Positions 46,028 to 57,010 are shown, counted from the stretch's first letter. The stretch: DNA of 64,000 nucleotides from Delphinus delphis (GCF_949987515.2 NC_082694.2:61254080-61318079), one strand, 5' to 3'. Made by a program: numbers and translations. Notes: generated by a model from the letters alone, not told the origin.

Positions 46028-46039
46028 TATAATACATAC

Positions 46040-47174
46040 ATTAATGCACATGAATATGATTGGTTCTTTGCTTTTGTCAACTCCTAAAGAAATTTGGTTA
46101 TAGTCTCTAAACTAGAGAAAGTTTCTCTTGTAAAGAGAAACCCTTACAAGAAAGCAAAACAAAACAAAGCAGAAAGGAAAATAGCAAAACCCTGATCAGA
46201 TGTCAGTTGTCCCAAAGTTCCACAATGGGGCACTATTGAGTTTTACAAGTTGCCCTTTTCAATGGGTAGAAAGGGAACCTTGCTATAAGTGATCACCTAA
46301 AAGGCAATGCTTTGGTTTCTCATAAAAGAATTATGTATTATGTATTTTTCTTAAGTGACGATATCAAGTCCTCATCAAAGAGCTGTGTATATATTTGTAT
46401 AACCTCGCTTCAGAAGTGCCACAGTCTTCTGTTAAAAGGTATCAGTTGGGCCAGGATTCTTTGGAGATGTGAACAAGCATAGGGAAATTTAAAAATATGC
46501 AAGTGGTGTGCTGAAGGAAAATTTCTCTTCTAGGCTTTGCATTTGTGAATTATTTCAGTTGTTAGATTATTTTTTAAGTATTCCAAAGGCCCTAAAATCC
46601 CACCAACTTTGAGTCTTTTCAAATATAGCGCTGTGTGCCAATTTTTGGTTGAGATATGATATATGAATAACCTGTGAGTTCAGGTAATTTGGTGAAGAGA
46701 GCAGACTGATGGTTTGGCACTGTGTATGTAGACTGGATGATTAATTTTTGGTTCTATTTTCTTTTAAAGTTATTCTTTTGTCGTTATTAATGAATATATT
46801 TAGGCATGTATTTTTCTTAATTATGTTTTTGTTTCCTTTTGGATGAAATAGCTCTTGTGTAAGAGAGCAGTTTTGAAAAGGAAGGGGAAAATTGAATGTG
46901 TTAATGCAAAACATGTTTTTATCCAGTCCTTACTGAGCTTACAGAAGTATGGTATTTAGAGACATGGAGAGTTTCAGAGGACACTTTGTTCAAACTGCAT
47001 CCGGGGGATCAAAAGTATCCTAGCAGGAAAGCCATTTGGCTCCTACTTTCCTACACCCAGGGAAGGACAATGCTTCGCCTGCCAAGGCAACCACTTCAAA
47101 CAGTAAATTCTCAAAGATCTCGTCCCTTTGGCCTCAAAAGGGACAAGATATGCTGATCTCTGAGTGCCATCACA
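46040..47174. other. Single-copy DNA, nothing recognised
   Basis: Repeat-poor AT-rich sequence. No coding or RNA feature is supported. Confidence 0.4.
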
Positions 47175-47320
47175 GTTGCAATAGCACTGACCATCTATCT
47201 CTCCTCTAAAGTGTGACCTCCTGGAAGACAGGACAGTGCCTTAGTCATTATCACACCCCCGGCACAATGCCTGGAAGATAGTAGCTACTGAAGAAATGCT
47301 GGTTGCTGCATTAATATTTC
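47175..47320 (+). repeat. L2 LINE 3' end fragment, sense
   Basis: 'gtgacctcctggaagacagg' then 'cacaatgcctggaagatag' is the usual L2 3' terminal order. Confidence 0.65.
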
Positions 47321-48290
47321 CGGGGACTGGAATGGCTTGTGGTTCCAGCCTCTCCGTCATTGCTATGTCACTATTCTCACCTGAGCACAATGGAGCTGTT
47401 CTTTAAAGACCATCACATACATATGCCAAGCAGAGCTAATTTAATGGGGAGAAAGAGAGCCAGTGTTCTTTCTGGGATTTAAAAGCTAAAATGCTAGCAC
47501 TTTTAAAAGATTAAGGCCAATTTTTAATAATCCAAACTAGACTTTTTCTGGAATTACTATCAAGCTCATCTGCTCCTTCTGTGCAACCTTTTGTTCTCCT
47601 CTTTGAAGTCCAGGCTGCCTGTCTGTCTGTGGCCTGAGACATTCCTCCCGATGTCTATGATCTTGTAACACTTAGCTGAAGTGGCTTTGCTGTGACATGA
47701 ATTTCTTCTGCACTCCTTTCATTTGAGCCTGAGATCATTTCATTTGGAGCATTACCTCCTTCTGCCTGTTGGGGCCATGTTTTCCATTTTGAAAAAGAAT
47801 CCACTTACTGAAGAACAAGCAATCACACAGCTCGATAGACCTTGCTTCTCCCAGTCATCAAAGAGTTCTCTGTGGAGTCACACTTCATGTTTTTCTGTCT
47901 CTCCCCCTTTCATCTGCTTCTCTTTCTTTCCTCATGTCTGTCCTTCAGTCCTTTTGGAATTACAGAGGATCTTATGGTCCGATTTCAGTTTTTAGATTCA
48001 CATATTTCTTTCAAGCCACATACCCTTTGAGAATATCTAAGCATTGAATCTTCCCGCTCTTTTCTCTGATTTATTTGAAATTCTCTCAGGTTGCAAACAA
48101 CTTTTTTCCTGATTATAAAAGTAAAATTGGTTCATTGGCAAAAATTTGGAAAATACAGAAGAGTACTGACAAAAAAAAAAAAAAAAAAACCCACCAGTTT
48201 GTATTCATGTCCCTCAGAGGATTCTATTTTGCACTTTGGGGTGTGTGTGTGAGTGTGTATATGTATTATGTATGTATGTATGTAAGTCCT
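47321..48290. other. Single-copy DNA with an A run and a TG-rich patch
   Basis: A run of about 20 A lies near 48171. A (TG)/(TATG) patch lies at 48240-48283. Nothing else was recognised. Confidence 0.4.
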
Positions 48291-48304
48291 AAGAATATGT
48301 CTTG

Positions 48305-48634
48305 GGGCTTCCCTGGTGGTGCAGTGATTGAGAATCTGCCTGCCAATGCAGGGGACACGTGTTCGAGCCCTGGTCTGGGAGGATCCCACATGCTGCGGAG
48401 CAACTGGGCCCGTGAGCCACAACTGCTGGGCCTGCGTGTCTGGAGCCTGTGCTCTGCAACAAGAGAGGCCTCAACAGTGAGAGGCCCGCGCACCGCGATG
48501 AAGAGTGGCCCCCACTCACCGCAACTGGAGAGGGCCCTCGCACAGAAGCGAAGACCCAACACAGCCAAAACTAAAATAAATAAATTAAAAAAAAAAAAGT
48601 TAGTAAGCTTTCAAAATGACATTTAAAAAAAAAA
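48305..48634 (+). mobile_element. Hybrid CHR SINE, sense, with 14-base TSD and double poly(A)
   Basis: It carries both the short-form block 'cagtgagaggcccgcgcacc' and, directly after it, the long-form 3' part ('cgaagacccaacacagcc'). Flanks are 'aagaatatgtcttg' (48291-48304) and 'aagaatatgccttg' (48635-48648). After the first A run comes a 26-base non-SINE segment (48599-48624), then a second A run and the TSD. Confidence 0.93.
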
Positions 48635-48648
48635 AAAGAATATGCCTT

Positions 48649-49059
48649 GACCCTCTCCTTAAGTGTGTGTACCATTGTCTTTGTGTTTGGGGGTAGCAAA
48701 ATAGGAGGCCACATAAAAAGCCCCATGTAATATTCTGCTTTCATATAAATATGTATAATCCACATACACTATAATAGGATGATATTTTGAAGTATTAATT
48801 GATTAATATTTTCTCCCTATACTTTTTACTCCTGTTACCTTTCCCCAGATGGGTCAGGAGACAGGAACCCCTTTGCTTCATGGGAGGCTGTTAGGATGGA
48901 ACCAGATAACAAAAGCTGTTAAGTTCTTGATTTTTAATTTCAAGAACTATAATCCAGGTGTGAGACTGAGGGATCAGGGAAAAAATAGGTGATCACCTCA
49001 ACTCTCCCCAATATCTTTTCCCCTTTCCACTACAAATAGTGAGGACATATGACAAAAAT
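48649..49059. other. Single-copy DNA, nothing recognised
   Basis: No repeat or exon was recognised. Confidence 0.35.
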
Positions 49060-49600
49060 TGTGTTAGGAAATATAACAAGAGAAAGATCCCAATGACAAC
49101 AGCAACAATAACAAAAATTATCAAGAAATAAACTTCAAAAGAAATGTACAGGACTAACATACAGAAAATCATTATAAAAATAACTACTGAGGCTCAGACA
49201 AAAAGGAATAAATGTATAGACATGCCTTGCTATTGGATGACAGGAAGACTTAATATTACAAAGATGTTAATTCTCCCTAAATTAATTTGTAAAGTTCGTG
49301 CAATCCTAATAAAATCCCATCTTGATTATTTGTGAAATTTGATAATCTCAAAGATCAAATGGAAGAATAAACATGCTGGGATATTTAGGAAATTCTGAGT
49401 TGGAAGGGATGAGAAAACTTGCTCTACCACAAATATATTATGAAGCTAAAATTTATATAATATAACTATTTTTATTATAAAATGTATTATGAAACTATAA
49501 AGATTTTTGCAGTGTGCCACTGGTGTGGGAATAAATAATCTGATCAATGGAATAGAACTGAGCTCTGAAATAGACCCCAAGGTACACAGAAATTTTGTTT
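49060..49600 (+). repeat. Old L1 ORF2 C-terminal fragment, sense
   Basis: 'aagaaataaacttcaaaag', 'aatattacaaagatgttaat', 'gtgcaatcctaataaaatcc' and 'tgatcaatggaatagaactg' are degraded L1 ORF2 text in the normal order. Frames are broken. Confidence 0.75.
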
Positions 49601-49772
49601 CCCCAAATTTACTTCAATAATTTCCCAATTTTCTTTATTATAATCCTCCTTCTTCTTCTATTAGCCTCCTTCTAGCCTTTCTCCTCAAAACATCCAGAGT
49701 TATTGCCTAAAATAACATCCAGAGTTATTGCCTATATAAACCTTTGGCTTAAAAGCTTTTGATGGTTTTCCA

Positions 49773-50437
49773 CCATAATTCAAAAAGAGTCATGTGCCAC
49801 AATGTTCATTGCAGCTCTGTTTACAATAGCCAGGACATGGAAGCAACCTAAGCGTCCATCGACAGATGAATGGATAAAGAAGATGTGTTACGTATATACA
49901 ATGGAATATTACTCAGCCATAAAAGGAAACGAAATTGAGTTATTTGTAGTTATTTGTAGTGAGTTATTTGTATGACAGACCTAGAGTCTGTCATACAGAG
50001 TGAAGTAAGTCCGATGGAGAAAAACAAATACCATATGCTAACGCATATACATGGAATCTAAAAAAAAAAAAAAAAGGTTCTGAAGAACCTAGGGGTAGGA
50101 CAGGAATAAAGACGCAGACAAAGAGAATGGACTTGAGGACACGGGGAATGGGAAGGGTAAGCTGGGACGAAGTGAGAGAGTGGCATGGACATATATATAT
50201 ATATACACTACCAAATGTAAAATAGATAGCTCGTGGGAAGCAGCCACATAGCACAGGGAGATCAGCTTGGTGCTTTGTGACCACCTAGAGGGGTGGGATA
50301 GGGAGGGTGGGAGGGAGACACAAGAGGGAGGAGATATGGGCATGTATGTATATGTATAGCTGATTCACTTTGTTATACAGCAGAAACTAACACACTATTG
50401 TAAAGCAATTATACTCCAATAAAGACGTTAAAAAAAA
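49773..50437 (+). mobile_element. 5'-truncated L1 3' end with 22-base TSD
   Basis: It starts in ORF2 near the C-terminus ('caatgttcattgcagctc'), passes the 'cagccataaaaggaaac' segment, and ends 'caattatactccaataaag' plus poly(A). Flanks at 49751-49772 and 50438-50459 match at 21 of 22 bases. Relatively young. Confidence 0.95.
49969..49997. repeat. Perfect 12-base inverted repeat inside the L1
   Basis: Arms 'tgtatgacagac' (49969-49980) and 'gtctgtcataca' (49986-49997) around the 5-base centre 'ctaga'. The right arm is normal L1 text; the left arm replaces the usual L1 sequence. It adjoins a tandem duplication of 'gttatttgta'. Confidence 0.95.
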
Positions 50438-50965
50438 AAAAGCTTTTGACGGTTTTCCATGCAATTGAAATTAAATCCATATTCCTACCCTGAATACCCA
50501 GATCCACTAGTTCTGCTAACCTAATCTCACAGCATGTCTCTCCATGCTCAGAATGTCTCAGCCATGCTGACCAGTTTGTTTTACCTCCAAAGAGCCAAAT
50601 TCTTTTTCCCTTGGAGCCCTTGCATGCACTGCTTCTTCCACATGGCATGCTTGTCCCCTGGCTCAGTGTGAGCCTGGCTCAATCACATGCTTTGGGCTCC
50701 AACTTAAATTCAATGGGACTTCCTTCAAGCAGTCTGTAAGAGGAAGCTGCCCTGCATCTCCACCCCATCATTCTCTCTCTGCACTGTATTTGTTTCCTTC
50801 GTAGCCCTTTGCAAATTATAACTGTTTACCTGCTTATTATTGTCCTCCCACCGCTCCATTGTATGGCAGGGACTGTGCTTTGCTCATCACTGTCCTTTCA
50901 GATTCTAGCACAGTGCCAGGCACAGTAGGCATTCAGTCGACATTTGTTGAGTGAAAGAAGGAATC

Positions 50966-51319
50966 CATACATAGTTTATAAAGGTAGATTTTCAGATCAC
51001 TGGGGTTATTTTGAAATAATGTTTGGACAACAGGATAGCTCTTTAGAACAACAACAAAAAATAGCACTATTTATCTTTTTATGCAAAAAAGAAATCTAAG
51101 GTTGATCAAAGTTTTAAATTTAAATTTTAAAACCATAATATTTTGTAAAGAAAACATGAGTGTATGTATCTGGCAAGCTAATACATGAATACGATTCTAT
51201 AAGATATAGGCAAAATTACTCTTAAGTTAAAATTTTAAAGTCACTTTATGTTATGTCAATATTTTTTGCATTAATGTATATAAAAACTTCATGCTGTTAG
51301 GAACATCACTGCTCCTCAT
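50966..51319. other. Single-copy AT-rich DNA
   Basis: Nothing was recognised. Confidence 0.35.
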
Positions 51320-51900
51320 CTTTCAATGTAAGTTGCTGTAACAGACTACTAAAGGCAAAGGCTTAAACAAGATAGGAGCTTAGTTTGCTCTTAAAAAAGT
51401 TACCTAGGGCTTCCCTGGTGGCGCAGTGGTTGAGAGTCTGCCTGCCGATGCAGGGGACACGGGTTCGTGCCCGGGTCCGGGAAGATCCCGCATGCCGTGG
51501 AGCGGCTGGGCCCGTGAGCCATGGCTGCTGAGCCTGCGCGTCCGGAGCCTGTGCTCCGCAACGGGAGAGGCCACAACAGTGAGAGGCTCGCGTACCGCAA
51601 AAAAAAAAAAAAAAAAAGTTACCTAGCTAAGCAGTTGAAGGTTGGTAGGGTGACTCTGCAACCCTTAACCTGCATCTTCCATCTCCCAGCCAATGGGAAG
51701 AAGGAGCGGTAAAGGGAAACACAGGATATCTCATTCTACAGAAGACCTAGAAGCTACTCTTGTGGACATGACATGCATCTTTTCTGTTCATATTTCACTT
51801 TCCAGAACATGGCCATGCCTAGCTGCAAGGGAGGCTAAGAAATACAGCCTTTAGTTGGACAGACTTCTTCCAAGCTCAAATCTAGAAGTTCTGTTATTAA
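51320..51900 (+). repeat. Ancient interspersed repeat, family not assigned, split by a SINE
   Basis: 'gttgctgtaacagactac' at the left and 'ggccatgcctagctgcaagg' then 'aagaaatacagcctttag' at the right are familiar from a common mammalian repeat whose name I cannot give. The SINE at 51408-51611 splits it. Confidence 0.5.
51408..51611 (+). mobile_element. Short-form CHR SINE, sense, with 15-base TSD
   Basis: Very well preserved: 'gggcttccctggtggcgc', B-box-like 'gggttcgtgccc', ending 'gctcgcgtaccgc' plus about 20 A. Flanks 'aaaaaagttacctag' at 51393-51407 and 51612-51626. Confidence 0.96.
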
Positions 51901-52031
51901 AAGACGGGAGAATGGTTATTTATGGACATCTTGGAGTCCAAAGAGGAACTTGGCTCCAATGTTCCCGAGCTTATTTTTTCTTCTCATACATGTTTTGCCT
52001 TATATTAGTTTTTAAATTTATATGGATTTTT

Positions 52032-52239
52032 TTTTTTTTTTTTTTTTGCTGTACGCGGGCCTCTTACTGTTGTGGCCTCTCCCGTTGCGGAGCACAGGCT
52101 CCGGACGTGCAGGCTCAGCGGCCATGGCTCACAGGCCCAGCCACTACGCGGCATGTGGGATCTTCCCGGACCAGGGCATGAACCCGTGTCCCCTGCATCG
52201 GCAGGCGGACTCTCAACCACTGCGCCACCAGGGAAGCCC
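52032..52239 (-). mobile_element. Short-form CHR SINE, antisense, with 13-base TSD
   Basis: Flanked by 'tatatggattttt' at 52019-52031 and 52240-52252. A further near-copy of the target (tatatggatttttt) follows at about 52253, so the site was already a small tandem repeat or was duplicated again. Confidence 0.94.
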
Positions 52240-52516
52240 TATATGGATTTTTATATGGATTTTTTCCCCTTCTGAAACTCAAGATTCGAAGTTCACAGGG
52301 AAGTTTATGCTTTTCTAGCCAGTATCACTTTCCTCAGTCTTTGCAAAAATTAATTCAGTGCATCTTCTGTTAGAAAAATGCACTGCCCTTGTCCTATGCA
52401 CTGATTCAATAAGCCAAACTAGATGTTTTAGCACCATCCTATGTTCCAGGTATTTTTTTCAAGGCCCTTTTTTCCTAAGGATCCAAAATCATGTCCATTA
52501 ACCTGATTTTGTAGAG

Positions 52517-52706
52517 CAGAGATCAGCAGATTTTTCCTGTAAAGCAAATATTTTAGGCTTTCTTGGCCACATAGGGTCTCTGTTGCATACTTTTTTGTTT
52601 ATTTTACAACTCTATAAAATATAAAAATTACTGCTAGCTTTCAGACTGTACAAAAACAGACTGCTGATCTGTATTTGGTACACATGCCATAGTTAGCTTA
52701 CTCCTG
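52517..52706 (+). mobile_element. hAT (Charlie-type) non-autonomous DNA transposon
   Basis: Ends are 'cagagatcagcagattttt' and '...agcttactcctg', diverged inverted repeats. The 8-base flanks 'ttgtagag' (52509-52516) and 'ctgtagag' (52707-52714) match at 7 of 8, the TSD length expected of hAT elements. It has no transposase. Confidence 0.82.
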
Positions 52707-52714
52707 CTGTAGAG

Positions 52715-53129
52715 CGATGAGTGGTAATGCATGTCTGTATATTTCTCTTGAACAATGAGGGAGTGGAAGTTACAGTATTCCTGCACCAGATGGTGTATAT
52801 CAAGGAGCTACAAGGAACCTCTTGCTCTCTGTAACCCTGATATAGATACGTTTGCTGCTAGACACTGAGTCTGATGGCCAAAAATTATGATGTAGTCAGT
52901 ATCATGAAGCTTTATGCTCTATTTATATCATGTCACCAGGATGAAAGGTGCAGTTTGTTATATAGATCAATGCTTTTTTAAATGTTATAAACAACCCATT
53001 TATACATATGTTTGTTAAAAGAATGCTGATGATACCCTAATAACTCAGACAATGTGTAGTTTAGAAATGATTTTCTAATTCCTAACTTAAAAACACCTAC
53101 AGATTGCATTCTCTCTGAATATGCAGTAA
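52715..53129. other. Single-copy DNA, nothing recognised
   Basis: No repeat or exon was recognised. Confidence 0.35.
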
Positions 53130-53870
53130 ATCATTCATTACATGATTAATCAGCGAGTATTTATCAAACACCTATCATACTACCAGGCATTGTACTAGGT
53201 TCTGGGAATGCAACAGTGAACAAAGTCCCTACTCTCCAGTAGGGGGAGCTCACATTCTAGAGGAGAGACATGGAAAGTAAATAAGCAAGTACTTTAAAAC
53301 ACGTGGGGTGCTGACAAGTGCTATGAAAAAAAATAAAGCAAGGAGGAAGGAGAAATAGATATTGTTTGAAGGAGTTATCATTGAGTGGTCAGGAATCTCT
53401 AAAATGAGGTGAGAGTTGAACTAGGTCAAGAAAGCAACCAGAGAGCAAGCTCTGCAGGTATCTAGGAAACAAATGCAAAGGCTTTTGGACAGGAGCTTTC
53501 ATGATCAGGAAGGGGCCAGCTGGCTGGAGAGTAGAGAGCGAAAGGGGAGGGTGTTATAAAGACAGAGGGCTAAAGAAGCCAGATAGTGTAAGACCTTGTC
53601 ATTCATTGTAAGGACTTTGGAGGGTCTTGAACAAAGAAGGGTTTTGATCTGACTTAGGTTTTAAAAGGACCACTCCAGTTGCTGTATAGAGAATAGACTA
53701 AGGGCAGGGTAGACGCAGGGACTCTGTGTAGGATGCTATTATAATTGTGCAGGTCAGAGACGACAGTGGTTGCACTGGGTGGTGGTAGGAACTGTAACTG
53801 TTTTCATGTGGCTCAGCACACAAGAAGTAGGTTTGTCTTGAATTGTATATATTTATAATCCTGGAGGAAT
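53130..53870 (-). repeat. L2 LINE 3' region, antisense, long copy
   Basis: The order 'ccaggcattgtactaggttc', 'gctcacattctagaggag', 'aatgcaaaggcttttggac', 'ttttgatctgacttaggttt' and 'gtgcaggtcagagacgac' follows the antisense L2 3' end for about 740 bases. Confidence 0.83.
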
Positions 53871-54560
53871 CCTGTACCACCTAATTGTCCCAGAAGAGGT
53901 GTTGCAAGCCAAGACCTGTTTCAATGGAAAACACAGACTAATTAAACTAGGATTTATTATATGGTTTACTTTTATATCTCAAAATCTAGACATTACCATG
54001 TTATTATTACTAATATAGAGTCCTGGCTATATATTAGGATGACTTCATGAGGCAATGCTTCCTTTAATATTTAAGAGTTGATGGAACTCTATTTAGAGCT
54101 GAGTTATGTAGAACACTAATCTTTCAGCGATGGCTTGATTTTCAACCCTCTATTTACATCATTGGATTGCTTTGTTGCAATAAGGAATGAACACAAACAA
54201 ATGTAACTCTATGCCTAACAATGCAGGGCAACAACTGCATACAAACAAAGCTAAGCTCACAGTGGATTCTCAGTTGATTGTTGTGAATGACAACTGAGTG
54301 ATGGATTTTAGCGTTTAAAAATTAACACATTCAGGTGCTGATGACACCATTGTAAATTAGAGGACTATGAATACCCTCCAAGCTAATTTATTTTTTCTAA
54401 TTAACTGCCATGGAGTATCTTAGGTTCAGAGTGAATGAAGCTTATTATTTCGTCTCTGCCTTCCATCTCCCTGCCAATTTTTGAAGTTCACTTCAATGCT
54501 AAGTTTGGCATTTCTTTTTCCCATTTACAATATTACCCCAACTCATTTACTAGTTGATTT
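53871..54560. other. Single-copy DNA; AT-rich block with TAATTA-type cores
   Basis: No repeat was recognised. At about 54180-54430 there are clustered motifs such as 'acaactgcatacaaacaaag', 'ttaaaaattaacac' and 'tctaattaactgcc' that resemble a conserved enhancer. Inference only. Confidence 0.35.
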
Positions 54561-54567
54561 TGTTTGT

Positions 54568-54675
54568 TTGTTTTTCTTTTTTACATCTTTATTGGAGTAT
54601 AATTGCTTTACAGTGTTGTGTTAGTTTATGCTGTATAACAAAGTGAATCAGCTATATGTAATACATATATCCCCA
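54568..54675 (-). mobile_element. Short 5'-truncated L1 3' end, antisense
   Basis: 'acatctttattggagtataa', then 'taacaaagtgaatcagctat', about 108 bases of L1 3' UTR after a T-rich tail. A TSD was not certain. Confidence 0.83.
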
Positions 54676-54798
54676 GGTTTCAGTTTTAAGCCTTCTGTTT
54701 TTACTTGAGTCATTGGGCCTCTTAGAAAGCTCAACAATTCTGGGGTCTTCATCTCTTATGTAGTTTCCAGGAGCTCCTGGCACATACCACTATTTCCT

Positions 54799-55070
54799 CT
54801 TTTTTTTTTTTCACACACACACACTGTATTTTATTTTTACAAGAGATAAATAAACTGGCACCAAGCATGGTAAATGGAAGACCACAGCAAAAGCAACAAT
54901 GATTGCAATTACCAAACACGAAACACCCTCATACTGTCATAATATTGACATTCAGTCCAGTAACTAGTTGACTTTTGGGTAGTAGCTCCTCTTAAAAAAA
55001 TCACAAAGGGAGATATCTTATCACTACAAATGCATCTTCTTGCTAAGGTTAATCTTTCTTAGCTTTTTTT
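54799..55070 (-). pseudogene. Probable retrocopied mRNA 3' end (gene unknown)
   Basis: Antisense structure: a T run at 54799-54811, then (CA)n, then TTTATT (AATAAA on the minus strand) at 54830-54835, about 18 bases from the poly(A). Upstream (to the right) is non-repeat sequence without an open frame, as in a 3' UTR. I could not identify the parent gene. The right boundary is approximate and no clear TSD was found. Confidence 0.45.
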
Positions 55071-55955
55071 TTGATAGTTATAGCTTATATAAAGGGAAGT
55101 ATACAGGGACATCCCTGGTGGCACAGTGGTTAAGATTCCGCCTGTGAATGCAGGGCACACTGGTTCGATCCCTGGTCCTAGAAGATCCCACATGCCACGG
55201 AGCAACTAGGCCCGTGCACCACAACTACTGAGCCCACGTGCCACAACCACTGAAGCCCGTGCATCTAGAGCCTGTTCTCTGCAAGAGAAGCCACCGCAAC
55301 ACAAACCTGTGCACCACAAAGAAGAGTAGCCCCAGATCTCTGCAATTAGAGAAAGCCCGTGCGCAGCAACGGAGACCCAACGTAGCCTAAATAAATAAAT
55401 ACCTTTTACAAAAAAAAAGAGGAAAGTATGCAGATTTAAATAAACTATGTAGCTTAATGAATTTTCATATATGTATATACTTATATAACTGGTACCCAGA
55501 TTAAGATATAACATATTTACAAAATCCCAAATAACCCCTGTGTACCCTGCTAGTCAATACTCCACCAATGGAAATGATATTCTGCCCTCTAGCTCTATAG
55601 TTTTGCCTTTTTTTGAACTTCATACAAATGAAATCATATAGTACGCTTCCTTTTACTCTATATTAGGTATGTGAAATTCATCCAAGTTGTCACATGTAGC
55701 AGAAGTTTATTTTTTTCACTGCTGTTTATTATTCCACTATGTCAATATACGACAGTTTATTTATCCATTGTACTGTTGATGGACTTTGGCTATCTCCAGC
55801 TTTGGGCTCTTATGAATAAAGCTGCTATGAACATTTTTATACATGTCTGATAGTGGACATGCTTACTCACTTATGTTGACTGTGTACCGGGGGGTGGAAT
55901 GCTGAGTCAGAGGGTCTATGTATGCTGACTACTTTTTGCACCAAAGAGTGCTTTT
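55040..55955 (-). repeat. Old L1 3' UTR, antisense, interrupted by a SINE
   Basis: 'tgaattttcatatatgtata', 'aactggtacccagattaag', 'cataca aatgaaatcatatag'-type text and 'ctatgaacatttttatacat' are antisense L1 3' UTR blocks. The SINE at 55107-55420 splits it. Confidence 0.75.
55107..55420 (+). mobile_element. Long-form CHR SINE, sense, older copy
   Basis: 'gacatccctggtggcacag', B-box-like 'ctggttcgatccctgg', and an AAATA tail. Flanks 'ggaagtatacag' (55095-55106) and 'gaaagtatgcag' (55422-55433) are diverged TSDs, in keeping with the more mutated body. Confidence 0.88.
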
Positions 55956-56094
55956 TATTACTGGACAAAGAACAAATTAGTGCCAGAAAGAAAACAGTGT
56001 TTGAGGACTGTAGGCAAAGAATTTGATAGAATATTTAATTGAACTACTTGGAATTGTTTGCTTGGTTATTATTTTTCTTTTTATAGAAGGCAGT

Positions 56095-57010
56095 GAGGAA
56101 CCACAATGAGATATCATCTCACACCCGTTAGGATGGCCACTATCAAAAAACCCAGGCTTCCCTGGTGGCACAGTGGTTGGGAGTCCGCCTGCCGATGCAG
56201 GGGACACGGGTTCGTGCCCCGGTCCGGGAGGATCCCACATGCCGCGGGGCGGCTGGGCCCGTGAGCCATGGCTGCTGAGCCTGCGCGTGCGGAGCCTGTG
56301 CTCTGCAATGGGAGAGGCCACGGCAGTGAGAGGCCCGCGTACCGCAAAAAAAAAAAAAACCCAGAAAGTAACAAGTGTTGGCAAGCATGTGGAGAAATTG
56401 GAACCTTTGTGTACTGTTGGTGGCAATGTAAAATGGTGTAACTGCTATGGAAAACAGTGTAGAATTTCCTCAAAAAATTAAAAATAGAACTACCATATGA
56501 TCCTGCAATCCCATTTCTGGATGTATACCCTAAAAAATTGAAAACAGGATTTCAAGGAGGTATTTGCATACTCATTTTCATTGCAGCATTATTCATAACA
56601 GCCAAGAGGTAGAAGCAACCAAAATATTCATGGGCAGATGAATGAATCAAGAAAATGTGGTATGTACATACAATCGAATATTATTCAGCCTTAAAAAAAG
56701 AGGGAAATGCCGTCAAATGCTACAGCATGGATGAACTTGGAGGACATTATGCTGAGTGAAATAAGCCAGTCACAGGAATATAAAGCAGGGTTCCACGTTG
56801 CACAAGCTACTTAGAATAGTCAAAATCACAGAGATAGAAAGTAGAATGGCGGTTGCCAGAGGCTGAGGAGAGGCTGGGGGGAAGGCAAATTGTTGTTCAA
56901 CGGATATAGAGTTTAAGGTTTGCAGTATGAAAAAATTACAAAACAATGTGCATATGGTTAATACTACTGCACTGTATGTTTAAAAATGGTTAAGATGGTA
57001 AACAAAAAAA
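56095..57010 (+). repeat. Old L1 ORF2 end and 3' UTR, sense, interrupted by a SINE
   Basis: 'atgagatatcatctcacacc', 'gttggtggcaatgtaaaatgg', 'tattattcagccttaaaaa' and 'tactactgcactgtatgttt' run in the normal order. The copy is 5'-truncated and its frames are broken. Confidence 0.85.
56156..56353 (+). mobile_element. Short-form CHR SINE, sense, in L1
   Basis: Flanked by 'aaaaaacccag' at 56145-56155 and 56354-56364. Well-preserved body ending 'gcccgcgtaccgc'. Confidence 0.93.

Larger units (their letters stand above)
49640..50965 (+). repeat. L2 LINE 3' region, sense, split by an L1
   Basis: The left piece ends 'ttaaaagcttttgatgg'. The right piece continues from 50460 with 'tgaaattaaatccatattcc' to 'gtcgacatttgttgagtg'. 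Together they are one L2 3' end interrupted by the L1 at 49773-50437. The left piece also contains a 25-base tandem duplication. Confidence 0.82.

Noticed and set aside
45550..46032. 160-codon frame as a gene
   Set aside because: Its C-terminal third is antisense SINE sequence and the rest has no domain.
4625..56353. SINE heads as functional tRNA genes
   Set aside because: They keep A- and B-box-like Pol III signals, but the cloverleaf is decayed and they continue into SINE bodies and A-rich tails.
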